Below are positions 1 to 6,763 of a DNA stretch of 38,949 bases, one piece after another (positions within the stretch are counted from its first letter, which is position 1; each line of letters opens with the position of its first letter). Where the stretch lies: assembly GCA_023443225.1 (NCBI GenBank), contig JAEZVF010000062.1:1-38949 (forward strand), in the 5' to 3' direction. Below the pieces are notes generated by a model. It was not told where the DNA came from, searched no databases, and saw nothing but the letters and a program-made list of their open reading frames with translations. The stretch is from Bacillota bacterium. Lineage in GTDB: Bacteria > Bacillota > Clostridia > Lachnospirales > Lachnospiraceae. A program made the position numbers and the translations under genes.

Positions 1-18
1 ATTTTGGTTATAATTCAT
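1..18 (-). CDS. 5' end of a leftward gene running off the window
   Basis: An ATG on the minus strand at 18-16 opens six codons (MNYNQN) before the window ends. A perfect AAGGAGG (complement of 26-32) lies seven bases upstream of the ATG, which is why this is called a real start. A TATAAT-like hexamer sits further upstream at 68-63 without a good -35. The product cannot be identified from six residues. Confidence 0.5.
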
Positions 19-214
19 GGTGAATCCTCCTTAAAAATAAGATAATTGTTTTTGGTAAACTCATTATATCTTAAATTTTTAAGTGAGGGTTCTTTTTACA
101 TTTCTACTTTATCACAGGAAGCTCGTATAATATTTATGAGATACATAAATGCACCTTGATAACTAAATATATATTTTGTTCAATAGGCTTAGTTAAGCCC
201 ATGATATAATTGTC

Positions 215-395
215 CTAGTGTCAATCAGGTAATAGTTCTTTAGTCTCCTGTTGAACCAGTAATGGTTGCTTCAAATGAAGTCTGTTCCCCTGACATGAAA
301 GTTAGCTTCAAACCGACTGGCTGTTTGCTTAAGTTCATGGACGACCATCTAGCAGTGTGGTTTCGCATCTGTCCATCTTAAGCTGGATTCTTATA
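215..395 (+). ncRNA. Candidate IS110 bridge RNA (seekRNA) in the left end
   Basis: This non-coding stretch upstream of the transposase can fold into successive stem-loops. AACCA/TGGTT pairs 254-258 with 263-267. TGAAG/CTTCA pairs 276-280 with 306-310. The longest stem pairs CTTAAG+ATGGAC (328-333, 337-342) with GTCCAT+CTTAAG (371-376, 377-382), with a 3-nt bulge and a large internal loop. IS110-group elements are known to encode a bridge RNA from this end, with loops that pair to target and donor DNA. The RNA call rests on position and foldability only; its ends and guide loops are not established. Confidence 0.5.
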
Positions 396-478
396 TGCGA
401 GGGTGTCGATGCTCCATGATCATGGGTTTTACCAAGCCGATTGAACACTCAAATCTAACTACGAAAGAAGGTGATTTT

Positions 479-1705
479 ATGAACCCACTTTACGTTGGAA
501 TTGATGTAAGTAGCAAATCCAATGTCGTCTATTTTATGCTACCTAATGGCAACAAACATAGTAACTTCTCAGTTGATAACTCACATGATGGTTCTACTCA
601 ATTGGTAAAAAGAATCTGTTCTGCTTTGAATTCTCAATCCCTTGACACTGTCCTCATAGGTCTCGAATCAACATCCGTTTATGGTGACAATCTTGTGTAT
701 TTTCTAAGGGAAGATGCATCTCTTGCATCCTTTAACAGAAAGATTCATGTCCTAAATCCTAAGCAGGTTAAAAAGTTTAAAGATGCTTATAATGACCTGC
801 CCAAGAATGATTATGTGGACTCTTATGTCATTGCTGACTGCCTGCGTTTTGGAAGAATCAACAAAGAGGTATACATAGGAGATTATCACTACAAAGCACT
901 CCAAAACCTCACACGTGCACGATATTTTACCGTCTGCAACCTCACCAAGGAAAAGCAACGGTTTATAAATGTGCTGTTCAAGAAGTATTCAACCATGACA
1001 CAGGAGAAGGTATTTTCAGATACCTTCAGCACTACCGCCCTTGCTGTCTACGATGAATTTGAATCCGCAGAAGCATTGGCATATATGGACTTACAAGAAC
1101 TAACCACTTTTATCATAGAGAAAGGAAAGAACCGCTTTCCAGATCCCGATGCGGTAGCCAAAGCCATTCAGAAAGCAGCCCGGAGTTCCTACCGTTTACC
1201 TAAGACGGTAAATGACTCTGTAAATCAGGTGCTCTCTATATCCATAACCTCAATAAAGGCATTGGAAGCTCAAATCAAAGAGTTCGATAAAGCGATCTCT
1301 GCTCAGATGGAACTCTTGCCAAACGTATTGATATCTATCCCTGGAATAGGTCCTGTTTATTCTGCCGGTATCATGGCAGAGATTGGAGATATCAACCGTT
1401 TTGATAATCAGGCTCAGCTTGCAAAGTATGCAGGTCTTGCCTGGACTCAGTATCAATCCGGTAACTTTGAAGCCCAAAATACAAGGCTTATTAAATCCGG
1501 TAACCGATTTTTAAAGTATTATCTGTGCGAAGCTGCATTCTCTCTTGTAAGATGCGACAAGGAGTACAAAGCTTTCTATCACCAAAAGTACAAAGAGGTG
1601 AACAGATATCAACACAAACGTGCACTCGCATTAACTGCTCGTAAATTTGTGCGGTTAGTCTTTACGCTGCTTAAAGACAATCGCCTATATCGTCCAGCAG
1701 AATAG
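479..1705 (+). CDS. IS110-family transposase
   Basis: A 408-residue DNA recombinase that moves the surrounding element. The N-terminal RuvC-like DEDD domain shows D9 (GIDVSSKSN), E63 (GLESTSVYG) and the aspartate pair in KNDYVDSYVIA (D111, D114). The C-terminal Tnp20 domain carries the helix-hairpin motif SIPGIGPVYSAGIMAEIGD and the segment LAKYAGLAW...QSG, where the family has its catalytic serine. The ATG at 479 is preferred over upstream in-frame starts because GAAGGTG precedes it and MNPLYVGIDV matches the family's usual N terminus. The frame is intact, so the element may be active. In this family the enzyme works with a bridge RNA from the left end. Confidence 0.93.
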   Translation: MNPLYVGIDVSSKSNVVYFMLPNGNKHSNFSVDNSHDGSTQLVKRICSALNSQSLDTVLIGLESTSVYGDNLVYFLREDASLASFNRKIHVLNPKQVKKFKDAYNDLPKNDYVDSYVIADCLRFGRINKEVYIGDYHYKALQNLTRARYFTVCNLTKEKQRFINVLFKKYSTMTQEKVFSDTFSTTALAVYDEFESAEALAYMDLQELTTFIIEKGKNRFPDPDAVAKAIQKAARSSYRLPKTVNDSVNQVLSISITSIKALEAQIKEFDKAISAQMELLPNVLISIPGIGPVYSAGIMAEIGDINRFDNQAQLAKYAGLAWTQYQSGNFEAQNTRLIKSGNRFLKYYLCEAAFSLVRCDKEYKAFYHQKYKEVNRYQHKRALALTARKFVRLVFTLLKDNRLYRPAE

Positions 1706-2046
1706 AAACATCTATCTGCTGATAAGCTGCCCTGCTCATTTTTCAAAAACTTGGTCGACAGGGCTTAGGTGGTCGTTTTTTGTTTTTTGAGAAATAGTAT
1801 AAAAATATATGATTTTTTTTTCATTTCTCACTTGACATCACACCGCTGGACTTATTTGAAGTATTCTGATTTCCTGCTGGCAAAAGCTCAATACTTCTTT
1901 ATCCTAACTTCATTCATTTATTTGGTTTATTAACGTTTCAATGTCCCTTAATTTTAACAAATATTATTATACGACGAAGAGGAACGGTTTGTCTATAAGA
2001 ATAACCGTCCCTCCTAATTAGCAAAGCTTTGCCACAACAATATCCC
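1706..2046. other. Intergenic stretch after IS110
   Basis: It holds the short right end of the IS element, with a CCCTG/CAGGG dyad (about 1731-1765) followed by T-rich DNA that could terminate transposase transcription, and a hairpin repeat at 1964-2013 described separately. I see no gene here. Confidence 0.5.
1964..2013 (-). repeat. Dispersed hairpin repeat, copy A
   Basis: About 50 bp nearly identical to 31817-31867. Both copies contain GGAACGGT, the loop TGTCTATAAGAAT and the returning arm ACCGT. Here the stem is GAGGAACGGTT against AACCGTCCCTC with one mismatch. Read on the minus strand, both copies also present TAGACA, an 18-bp spacer and TATAAT. Copy A lies about 35 bp downstream of the chromate-transporter stop, so it could act as a terminator, or be a promoter-bearing repeat. 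Confidence 0.6.
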
Positions 2047-2613
2047 CTATAGAAACATCGTATACAAACATAAGCCAATAATTCCAGCTCCAGTCATAAC
2101 AACAATGGGCTTTACTTTCCATCTTCTAAGAACAACAATGGCTAGTAAAAAAAGTACCACAGATATAACATCTATATTTTCCACATTGCTTGATATGCCT
2201 TTTTCATTCCAAAAGGCTAGTATCACCAACGAGAACCCAGCTGATGCAATCATTGCTATGACAGCTGGCCTCAGCCCGTTTAATATTCCTTGAACCGTTG
2301 TTAATCCTCGAAATTTATAATATATATATGCTAATATAAGTACAATAATACAGGAAGGAAACACACATCCTAAAGTTGCCACAACCGCACCGGTTAAGCC
2401 TGCGATACGAGTTCCTACAAATGTGGCTGAATTAATACCTATGGGGCCTGGTGTCATTTGAGATATTGTAATGACATCGGCAAACTCATTCATAGTTAGC
2501 CAGCCATGAATATCAACGATCTGGTTTTGAATCAAAGGCAACGCGGCATAGCCTCCTCCAAAACTAAACAATCCAACCTGAAAAAAGCTCCAGAATAACT
2601 GTAAATAAATCAT
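2047..2613 (-). CDS. Chromate transporter, half-size subunit
   Basis: A 188-residue membrane protein of the CHR family (half-length type). Visible family motifs are FSFGGGYAALPLIQNQIV near the N terminus and TPGPIGINSATFVG around residue 55; hydrophobic helices follow to the C terminus. Its ATG overlaps the TGA of the upstream half-transporter in an ATGA, which indicates translational coupling and a heteromeric pair, as seen for short CHR proteins in Firmicutes. Family members export chromate or related oxyanions; the substrate here is inferred. There is no sign of truncation for the half-size class. Confidence 0.9.
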   Translation of the reverse strand: MIYLQLFWSFFQVGLFSFGGGYAALPLIQNQIVDIHGWLTMNEFADVITISQMTPGPIGINSATFVGTRIAGLTGAVVATLGCVFPSCIIVLILAYIYYKFRGLTTVQGILNGLRPAVIAMIASAGFSLVILAFWNEKGISSNVENIDVISVVLFLLAIVVLRRWKVKPIVVMTGAGIIGLCLYTMFL

Positions 2614-3188
2614 TTCCTATCACCACTCTCTTTTGCATATTTTGAATAATACATGGATATTACCCCAGCCAATCCACTAAGAAGAATGATTATGATAACA
2701 TTGATTTTGAATACAAAGGCAGCTATAAATGCACCTATCAGAATAACAATCGGCAGTAGCTTTCTTTCTTTGATTAAATCAATTGTCATACTAATTACCA
2801 CATCAATGATAACAGCAGCAACCCCTGCCTGCATACCTCTAAGTATATACTTTATATTCAAATTATGAATGAACGATGTGTATGCCACAGAGATGAGTGA
2901 CATAATAATTAAAGGCGGTAATACGGTTGCTATTATTGTAATCATACTACCAAAATATCCTGCTAATCGATATCCTACTAATATTGCTGCATTTACAGCC
3001 ATAGCACCTGGTGTTGACTGAGCTATTGCAATTAAATCAAGCATTTCTGTTTCATCAATCCAATGATACTCATTAACAAACTTTTTACGCATTAATGGAA
3101 TTATGACGTAACCTCCGCCAAAAGTAAATGCGCTTAAATAAAATGTTGACATAAATAATTTAAAATAGAAACCTACATTTCTCTTCAT
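2610..3188 (-). CDS. Chromate transporter, half-size partner subunit
   Basis: A 192-residue CHR-family membrane protein and first gene of the pair. It carries FTFGGGYVIIPLMRKKF and TPGAMAVNAAILVGYRLAG, the two signature blocks of the family, followed by several hydrophobic helices. The start at 3188 (MKRNVGFYF) is chosen because AGGAGG lies eight bases upstream; an in-frame ATG at 3209 has no ribosome site. It overlaps the next gene by four bases. A promoter is visible at 3211-3240. Chromate or a similar anion is the family-level substrate; the physiological ligand in an anaerobe is uncertain. Confidence 0.9.
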   Translation of the reverse strand: MKRNVGFYFKLFMSTFYLSAFTFGGGYVIIPLMRKKFVNEYHWIDETEMLDLIAIAQSTPGAMAVNAAILVGYRLAGYFGSMITIIATVLPPLIIMSLISVAYTSFIHNLNIKYILRGMQAGVAAVIIDVVISMTIDLIKERKLLPIVILIGAFIAAFVFKINVIIIILLSGLAGVISMYYSKYAKESGDRK

Positions 3189-3210
3189 GCTAAAACCTCC
3201 TGTTGGCATT

Positions 3211-3240
3211 ATTATAATGCTTTCTATTACATAAGTACAA
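3211..3240 (-). promoter_or_regulatory. Promoter of the chromate-transporter pair
   Basis: On the minus strand TTGTAC (3240-3235), an 18-bp spacer and a perfect TATAAT (3216-3211) lie just upstream of the AGGAGG and ATG of the first transporter gene. The expected start site is about 3204. Confidence 0.55.
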
Positions 3241-3506
3241 TTCTAAACACAAAATCGCACAAAAAAACCCAGCTTAAGTTTTGTATGCTCTGATCACTCA
3301 CTAGAAAGCGCTCATTATTGTTATTGTTTCCATCCAAATACTTTAATGATGCTTATTAATATCAGGTTCATACATTAGTATATCCTTAGGCGAAAGATTG
3401 ATAACCATATTCTAGTGAACATGAATTTACCTGTCAAAAAAATGCAAGCTGTTTCTTTAGGGCATGTAAAACACCCGGAGAAGCATAATTATCTAAAAAA
3501 TCAAAT
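3241..3506. other. Gap between the chromate pair and the Crp/Fnr gene
   Basis: Apart from the promoter on its left and the terminator on its right, I see no supported gene or conserved element in this AT-rich stretch. A short rightward frame at 3415-3612 is discounted because it runs through the terminator hairpin. Confidence 0.4.
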
Positions 3507-3542
3507 AAAAAAGGCCAACCAGAACAAAATGTCCCTGTTGGC
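3507..3542 (-). terminator. Terminator of the hemerythrin-Crp/Fnr operon
   Basis: On the minus strand a GCCAACAG...CTGGTTGGC hairpin (3542-3514) with extra inner pairing is followed by a run of six T (3512-3507). It lies about 67 bp past the Crp/Fnr stop codon. Confidence 0.75.
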
Positions 3543-3608
3543 ATCTATGATTGATTTTTCATTATTACATACTATTTGGGTTCCATCAAATATATTACTG
3601 ACAGTAAG

Positions 3609-4334
3609 TTAAACATGAAGGAGCCCATCTAAATCCAATATTTCAATTTTCCTGCGTAACTTCTGTTTAATCAGCCCTACGTCTTCGAACTCGCTTAGCT
3701 TTCTACTTATGGTTTCCGGAGTTGTACCTAAATAGGATGCTAAATCTTTTTTACTCATTGGTAATACAATATACCTGGATTGTTTTTCATCACCCAAACA
3801 CTCAACTAAATAAAGAGCAATCCGGGTTTCCACTTTTACAGTAGCAAATCGAGAAGTTTGTTTTTCCGATTGTTCTAATCTATTTGAAAATTCGGCTAAT
3901 ATTCTTAATGAAATGGAGGGATATTTCATAAGAAACTCTTGCAAATCAGTACGCCTTATTGTACATACCTGAGTTGCTTCCATCGCTTCTGCATAGGATT
4001 CGTGAATCGATTCGTTGAATAACGCCAATTCTCCTGTGAAATCTCCTATAAGTAAAATGCGCACTAACTGCTCTTTTCCAGATTCAGATAACCGGTATAT
4101 CTTAATTTTCCCGTCACCTACAATGTATAGAGATTCTGAAAAGTCACCTGCTTTATATAGTATCTCTCCCTTTTTAAATGAAACAGATTTGGTTGCTTTC
4201 ATAATTTCAGCCATTTGTTCATCTTCTAAATGGTTAAAAATCGGAACTATAGAAATACACGCATTGTTTTGCTGTCCTGCATGATGATGACTATGAGCCT
4301 TATGGATATATCTGTGCATTTCTTTTATTCCCAT
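3609..4334 (-). CDS. Crp/Fnr-family transcriptional regulator
   Basis: A 241-residue regulator: cyclic-nucleotide-binding-like sensory fold (about 30-150), dimer helix, then a C-terminal winged helix. The recognition helix reads TTPETISRKLSEF; the ETISR pattern (207-211) is the FNR-type contact that reads TTGAT half-sites. It lacks the cysteine cluster of oxygen-sensing FNR: only C26, C124 and C179 are present. Instead the N terminus is rich in histidine (H7, H11, H14, H16-H18), which could bind heme or metal; that is inference. It starts 24 bp after the hemerythrin gene, with AAGGAG, so the two are probably co-transcribed. A perfect TTGAT-N4-ATCAA site lies upstream of the neighbouring DUF6448 gene, its likely target. 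Confidence 0.9.
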   Translation of the reverse strand: MGIKEMHRYIHKAHSHHHAGQQNNACISIVPIFNHLEDEQMAEIMKATKSVSFKKGEILYKAGDFSESLYIVGDGKIKIYRLSESGKEQLVRILLIGDFTGELALFNESIHESYAEAMEATQVCTIRRTDLQEFLMKYPSISLRILAEFSNRLEQSEKQTSRFATVKVETRIALYLVECLGDEKQSRYIVLPMSKKDLASYLGTTPETISRKLSEFEDVGLIKQKLRRKIEILDLDGLLHV

Positions 4335-4358
4335 ATTTGTAACTCCTTTGAGATGATT

Positions 4359-4781
4359 TTATAGATTTCGTTCAGCAATCAACTGGTATAATTCATTATT
4401 TTCTTTTGTGATTCGTTTTTTTAGTGCTTCCACTATATCAAATGTATCTCGAACAAACAAATCCATATTTTTGCTAATCTTGTTTCTTATATTATATTTA
4501 TTTTTATATTCTGTATAAGAATTGGCTAAATCTCCCATTTCATCAATATACTGTTTTGCCATATTTTGAACTTCTCTGTCATCACTCTTAAGTAAATTAG
4601 GATAAAGGAACTTGTCTTCTTCTATTAAGTGAACTTTCAATAATCCTGCCAATCTGTTTATATGTAAAGCTGCTTCAGCTGGATTAATTAATGATATGTT
4701 TTTCTTGATTTCTTCTTCAATCAATTTAACTTCTGTTGAAATTGCAATGTGATGACGATTCATGTTATCTAAGTTTATCAT
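4359..4781 (-). CDS. Hemerythrin-domain protein
   Basis: A 140-residue helical protein of the HHE hemerythrin type, which bind a di-iron centre and sense or scavenge oxygen or NO. Candidate ligands are H10/H11 (MNRHHIAIS), H40 and the pair H51/E55 in KVHLIEEDKFLYP; the C-terminal part has ENNELY but lacks the usual last histidines, so the iron site may be reduced or atypical. The ATG at 4781 is chosen over 4811 because GGAGGT lies five bases before it. It is followed after 24 bp by the Crp/Fnr gene and preceded by a promoter with a 26-bp perfect palindrome. Co-transcription with the regulator suggests a role in its signal. Confidence 0.82.
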   Translation of the reverse strand: MINLDNMNRHHIAISTEVKLIEEEIKKNISLINPAEAALHINRLAGLLKVHLIEEDKFLYPNLLKSDDREVQNMAKQYIDEMGDLANSYTEYKNKYNIRNKISKNMDLFVRDTFDIVEALKKRITKENNELYQLIAERNL

Positions 4782-4817
4782 AAGTACCTCCATATTTTTT
4801 AATATTTGCATGCCATA

Positions 4818-4865
4818 ACTATAGTCCTTTTTGTTCTTAAAATATGTTGCTATAGCAACATATTT
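4818..4865 (-). promoter_or_regulatory. Activator-type promoter with a 26-bp palindrome
   Basis: 4840-4865 is a perfect palindrome: AAATATGTTGCTA followed by its exact reverse complement. On the minus strand a -10 TATAGT lies at 4823-4818, placing the dyad centre (4852.5) at -41.5, the class II position of Crp/Fnr activators. The hemerythrin ATG is about 30 bp downstream of the predicted start. The half-site differs from FNR's TTGAT, so the regulator that binds is not settled. Confidence 0.6.
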
Positions 4866-4908
4866 ATATCGGTAGCTACTCTACTTTGGATTGTAAATAA
4901 GTTTGTAT

Positions 4909-4942
4909 AAAAAACCGCTTTAAGATTTTTACCTTAAAGCGG
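4909..4942 (-). terminator. Terminator of the DUF6448 gene
   Basis: On the minus strand a perfect 10-bp stem, CCGCTTTAAG/CTTAAAGCGG (4942-4915) with an eight-base loop, is followed by six T (4914-4909). Confidence 0.9.
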
Positions 4943-4952
4943 AGTGTAATAC

Positions 4953-5780
4953 TTACTTTTTCTTGCTTTTAAATAATTTTACATGTGATATGATAGTTGT
5001 AGCAAGGAAAAATGCTGCTAATGACCATGGAATCCAATTTACAGAAGATTTTTCTTCTGAAGCTGCTACTTTTTGACTTTCTGTAGTTTCTTCAGCTTCT
5101 TCAGCTTCATCAGTTTCCGCTTCACTTTGAGCATCATCACTTGCAGTTTCTTCGCCATGAGTATCTGTTGCTTCTTCTGCGTGATGACCATCTTCCTCGC
5201 CTTCGGCAAATTTAAAGAATTTAACATAAGCTTCTATATATTCTCTTCCTGCTTCAACATCGTTAACATCAAAATCCTTTAAAGCCATTACATTATTAAA
5301 TCTTTCTTCTAATTCAGGCATTTTTTCTTCTTCTATAAGACCTTCCATTGGTGATAAATTACCAATAGCAATACTCTCGTCTGCTGCCTTTACTTTTTCA
5401 TCAATCGGTGTTCCTGAAGGTTTCAATCCTGTAAATGGTGCACCTTCTCCGGCCCTGTGCATTCTGATAAGTTCAGAAAAGAAATACTTTTCTGCAATTT
5501 CCTTTGTATCTGGGCTTAGATCTTTAACTTTCATGCTGAGTTCAAAAACTTGTTTTATTTCTTCTTCGTAATCTGATTGTACCCATTTCAATACATAGTT
5601 AATATTATTTTCTGCCATTGCTTTTTCTGCGTCAGCAACCGTAGGGCCGTCCATTGTATCACAATGTGCACTGGCGGTTATAGGAAGCATCATTATAATT
5701 GCCATTGCTGCTATAAATCCTAAAATTGATTTCATAATGTTTGTTTTTGTAATACCTATCTTCATTATGTTTTTTTGCAT
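4953..5780 (-). CDS. DUF6448-family membrane-anchored protein
   Basis: A 275-residue protein of unknown function. An N-terminal signal segment ends near ASA and is followed directly by the family block AHCDTMDGP; further conserved-looking blocks are NYVLKWV, the FFSELIRMHRAGEGAPFTGLKPSG segment and GNLSPMEGL. This fits DUF6448. A long acidic Glu/Ala/Asp/Thr-rich linker (about 195-245) leads to a C-terminal membrane helix (WIPWSLAAFFLATTII) and a Lys-rich tail, so the domain probably sits outside the membrane on a stalk. The ATG at 5780 has GGAGG ten bases upstream; an in-frame TTG at 5789 is too close to it. The gene has its own terminator and an FNR-type promoter. The conserved His/Cys invite a metal or heme hypothesis, unproven. 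Confidence 0.8.
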   Translation of the reverse strand: MQKNIMKIGITKTNIMKSILGFIAAMAIIMMLPITASAHCDTMDGPTVADAEKAMAENNINYVLKWVQSDYEEEIKQVFELSMKVKDLSPDTKEIAEKYFFSELIRMHRAGEGAPFTGLKPSGTPIDEKVKAADESIAIGNLSPMEGLIEEEKMPELEERFNNVMALKDFDVNDVEAGREYIEAYVKFFKFAEGEEDGHHAEEATDTHGEETASDDAQSEAETDEAEEAEETTESQKVAASEEKSSVNWIPWSLAAFFLATTIISHVKLFKSKKK

Positions 5781-5880
5781 TTTTTCCAATCCTCCAAATA
5801 TTCTATTAAGAAACTCCAGTTATAATATTGAATACTCGCTTTTGTCAGAATTTTTTCTCCTTTCATTTGTTGATAAATTC

Positions 5881-5922
5881 ATCTTAAACGATTTTTAATT
5901 CTAAAACCTTGATGCAAATCAA
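5881..5922 (-). promoter_or_regulatory. Perfect FNR-type box and -10 upstream of the DUF6448 gene
   Basis: TTGAT-GCAA-ATCAA at 5909-5922 matches the FNR consensus exactly. On the minus strand a TAAGAT -10 lies at 5886-5881, so the dyad centre (5915.5) is at -41.5. This is the same geometry as the hemerythrin promoter. The leader to the ATG is about 95 nt. Confidence 0.7.
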
Positions 5923-5988
5923 GTTTATTATTTTTTTATCAAATTACCTAACTAGGATTTCTTAAGTAATACTACTGGATTAAAAACG

Positions 5989-6040
5989 AAAAAAACTGCC
6001 CCCACTCGTTAGATTTAGGTCTAACTCTTAGGGAACAGTT
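5989..6040 (-). terminator. Terminator after the nucleotidyltransferase gene
   Basis: On the minus strand AACTG (6040-6036) pairs with CAGTT (5998-5994), enclosing CCC/GGG and an inner GTTAGA/TCTAAC hairpin, and the stem runs into a long T tract. It ends the three-gene leftward operon. Confidence 0.75.
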
Positions 6041-6066
6041 CTAAATTAAAGTCAGTATATATTTTA

Positions 6067-6714
6067 TTACAACCATCCTTTTGCCCAACGAAACAAGCAT
6101 TCCGACATCACATCAAACTCCACCGCGCCACCATTTTTAAGGATTAAGAATGTAGAAACAATCTCTTTTTCTTTGTCATTTACCACTTCAAGCAAGTTTC
6201 TCTGATGCTTGATATATTGACCAGTTAGTTTAAAAGCAATTGCCTGTACAACAAAGGATGCCGACTTATAAAGTCCTCGCAAAATATCATCATTTTTTTC
6301 GTACAACATGTTATGGATGCACCCGTGATAGATATTACAAATGCCAATCTTAATTGCTCTATCAACAGCAATATCATCAATATTTGCTAGTAATTCATCT
6401 AAACTGCCCTTGATAGGTTTCGTATCATGATAGAATTGGAATAGGTCAGAAGACTCCCAATTCAAAAGTTCAGCCTTGCCAGAAAGGAAACCGCAGATTA
6501 ATTCCCGATACGTAAGTGTGTCTAGCATATTGTTATAAACCCGAATATCCACAGCAGACAATTCGTCAAGAATTACAACAACATCAATATCACTTGTTTC
6601 TGTTGCTTCGCCACGCCCATAGCTTCCCTGCAAACCAACAAACCAAACTCTATCGCTGAAATTTGTTTGTAAGGCTTGTAAAAAATCATCCATCCAAGTT
6701 GTAATTTCAATCAT
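6067..6714 (-). CDS. Nucleotidyltransferase-domain protein
   Basis: A 215-residue protein with the polymerase-beta/aminoglycoside-nucleotidyltransferase motif GSYGRGEATETSDIDVVVIL (about 30-49): the GS step and the SDxD metal-binding aspartates are intact. The remaining helical part resembles the C-terminal domain of small antibiotic adenylyltransferases and of MNT-HEPN-like proteins. AGGGGTGA precedes the ATG. It is the last gene of an operon with an AraC regulator and a C45-family hydrolase, 49 bp after the AraC gene. Whether it modifies an aminoglycoside or another small molecule cannot be told from sequence; the family resemblance is general. Confidence 0.8.
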   Translation of the reverse strand: MIEITTWMDDFLQALQTNFSDRVWFVGLQGSYGRGEATETSDIDVVVILDELSAVDIRVYNNMLDTLTYRELICGFLSGKAELLNWESSDLFQFYHDTKPIKGSLDELLANIDDIAVDRAIKIGICNIYHGCIHNMLYEKNDDILRGLYKSASFVVQAIAFKLTGQYIKHQRNLLEVVNDKEKEIVSTFLILKNGGAVEFDVMSECLFRWAKGWL

Positions 6715-6763
6715 CTAATCACCCCTATAATTTCATTCATCCATTCTATTAAATAACCCTAAT

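Larger units (their letters stand above)
186..1768 (+). mobile_element. IS110-family insertion sequence (boundaries tentative)
   Basis: One DEDD transposase gene is preceded by about 290 bp of structured non-coding DNA and followed by a short right end, the layout of the IS110 group. There are no terminal inverted repeats, as expected for this family. The heptamer GGCTTAG occurs at 186-192, before the structured region, and again at 1762-1768, 57 bp after the transposase stop. I use these as provisional ends because IS110 elements recombine at a short shared core; the spacing of about 1.58 kb is normal for the family. A small dyad GGCTT/AAGCC (186-199) overlaps the left core. The exact ends are inferred and need an empty-site comparison. 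Confidence 0.65.

Noticed and set aside
3415..3612. Rightward open frame of 65 codons
   Set aside because: It runs through the leftward terminator hairpin at 3507-3542, has no ribosome site and its residues resemble no known protein.
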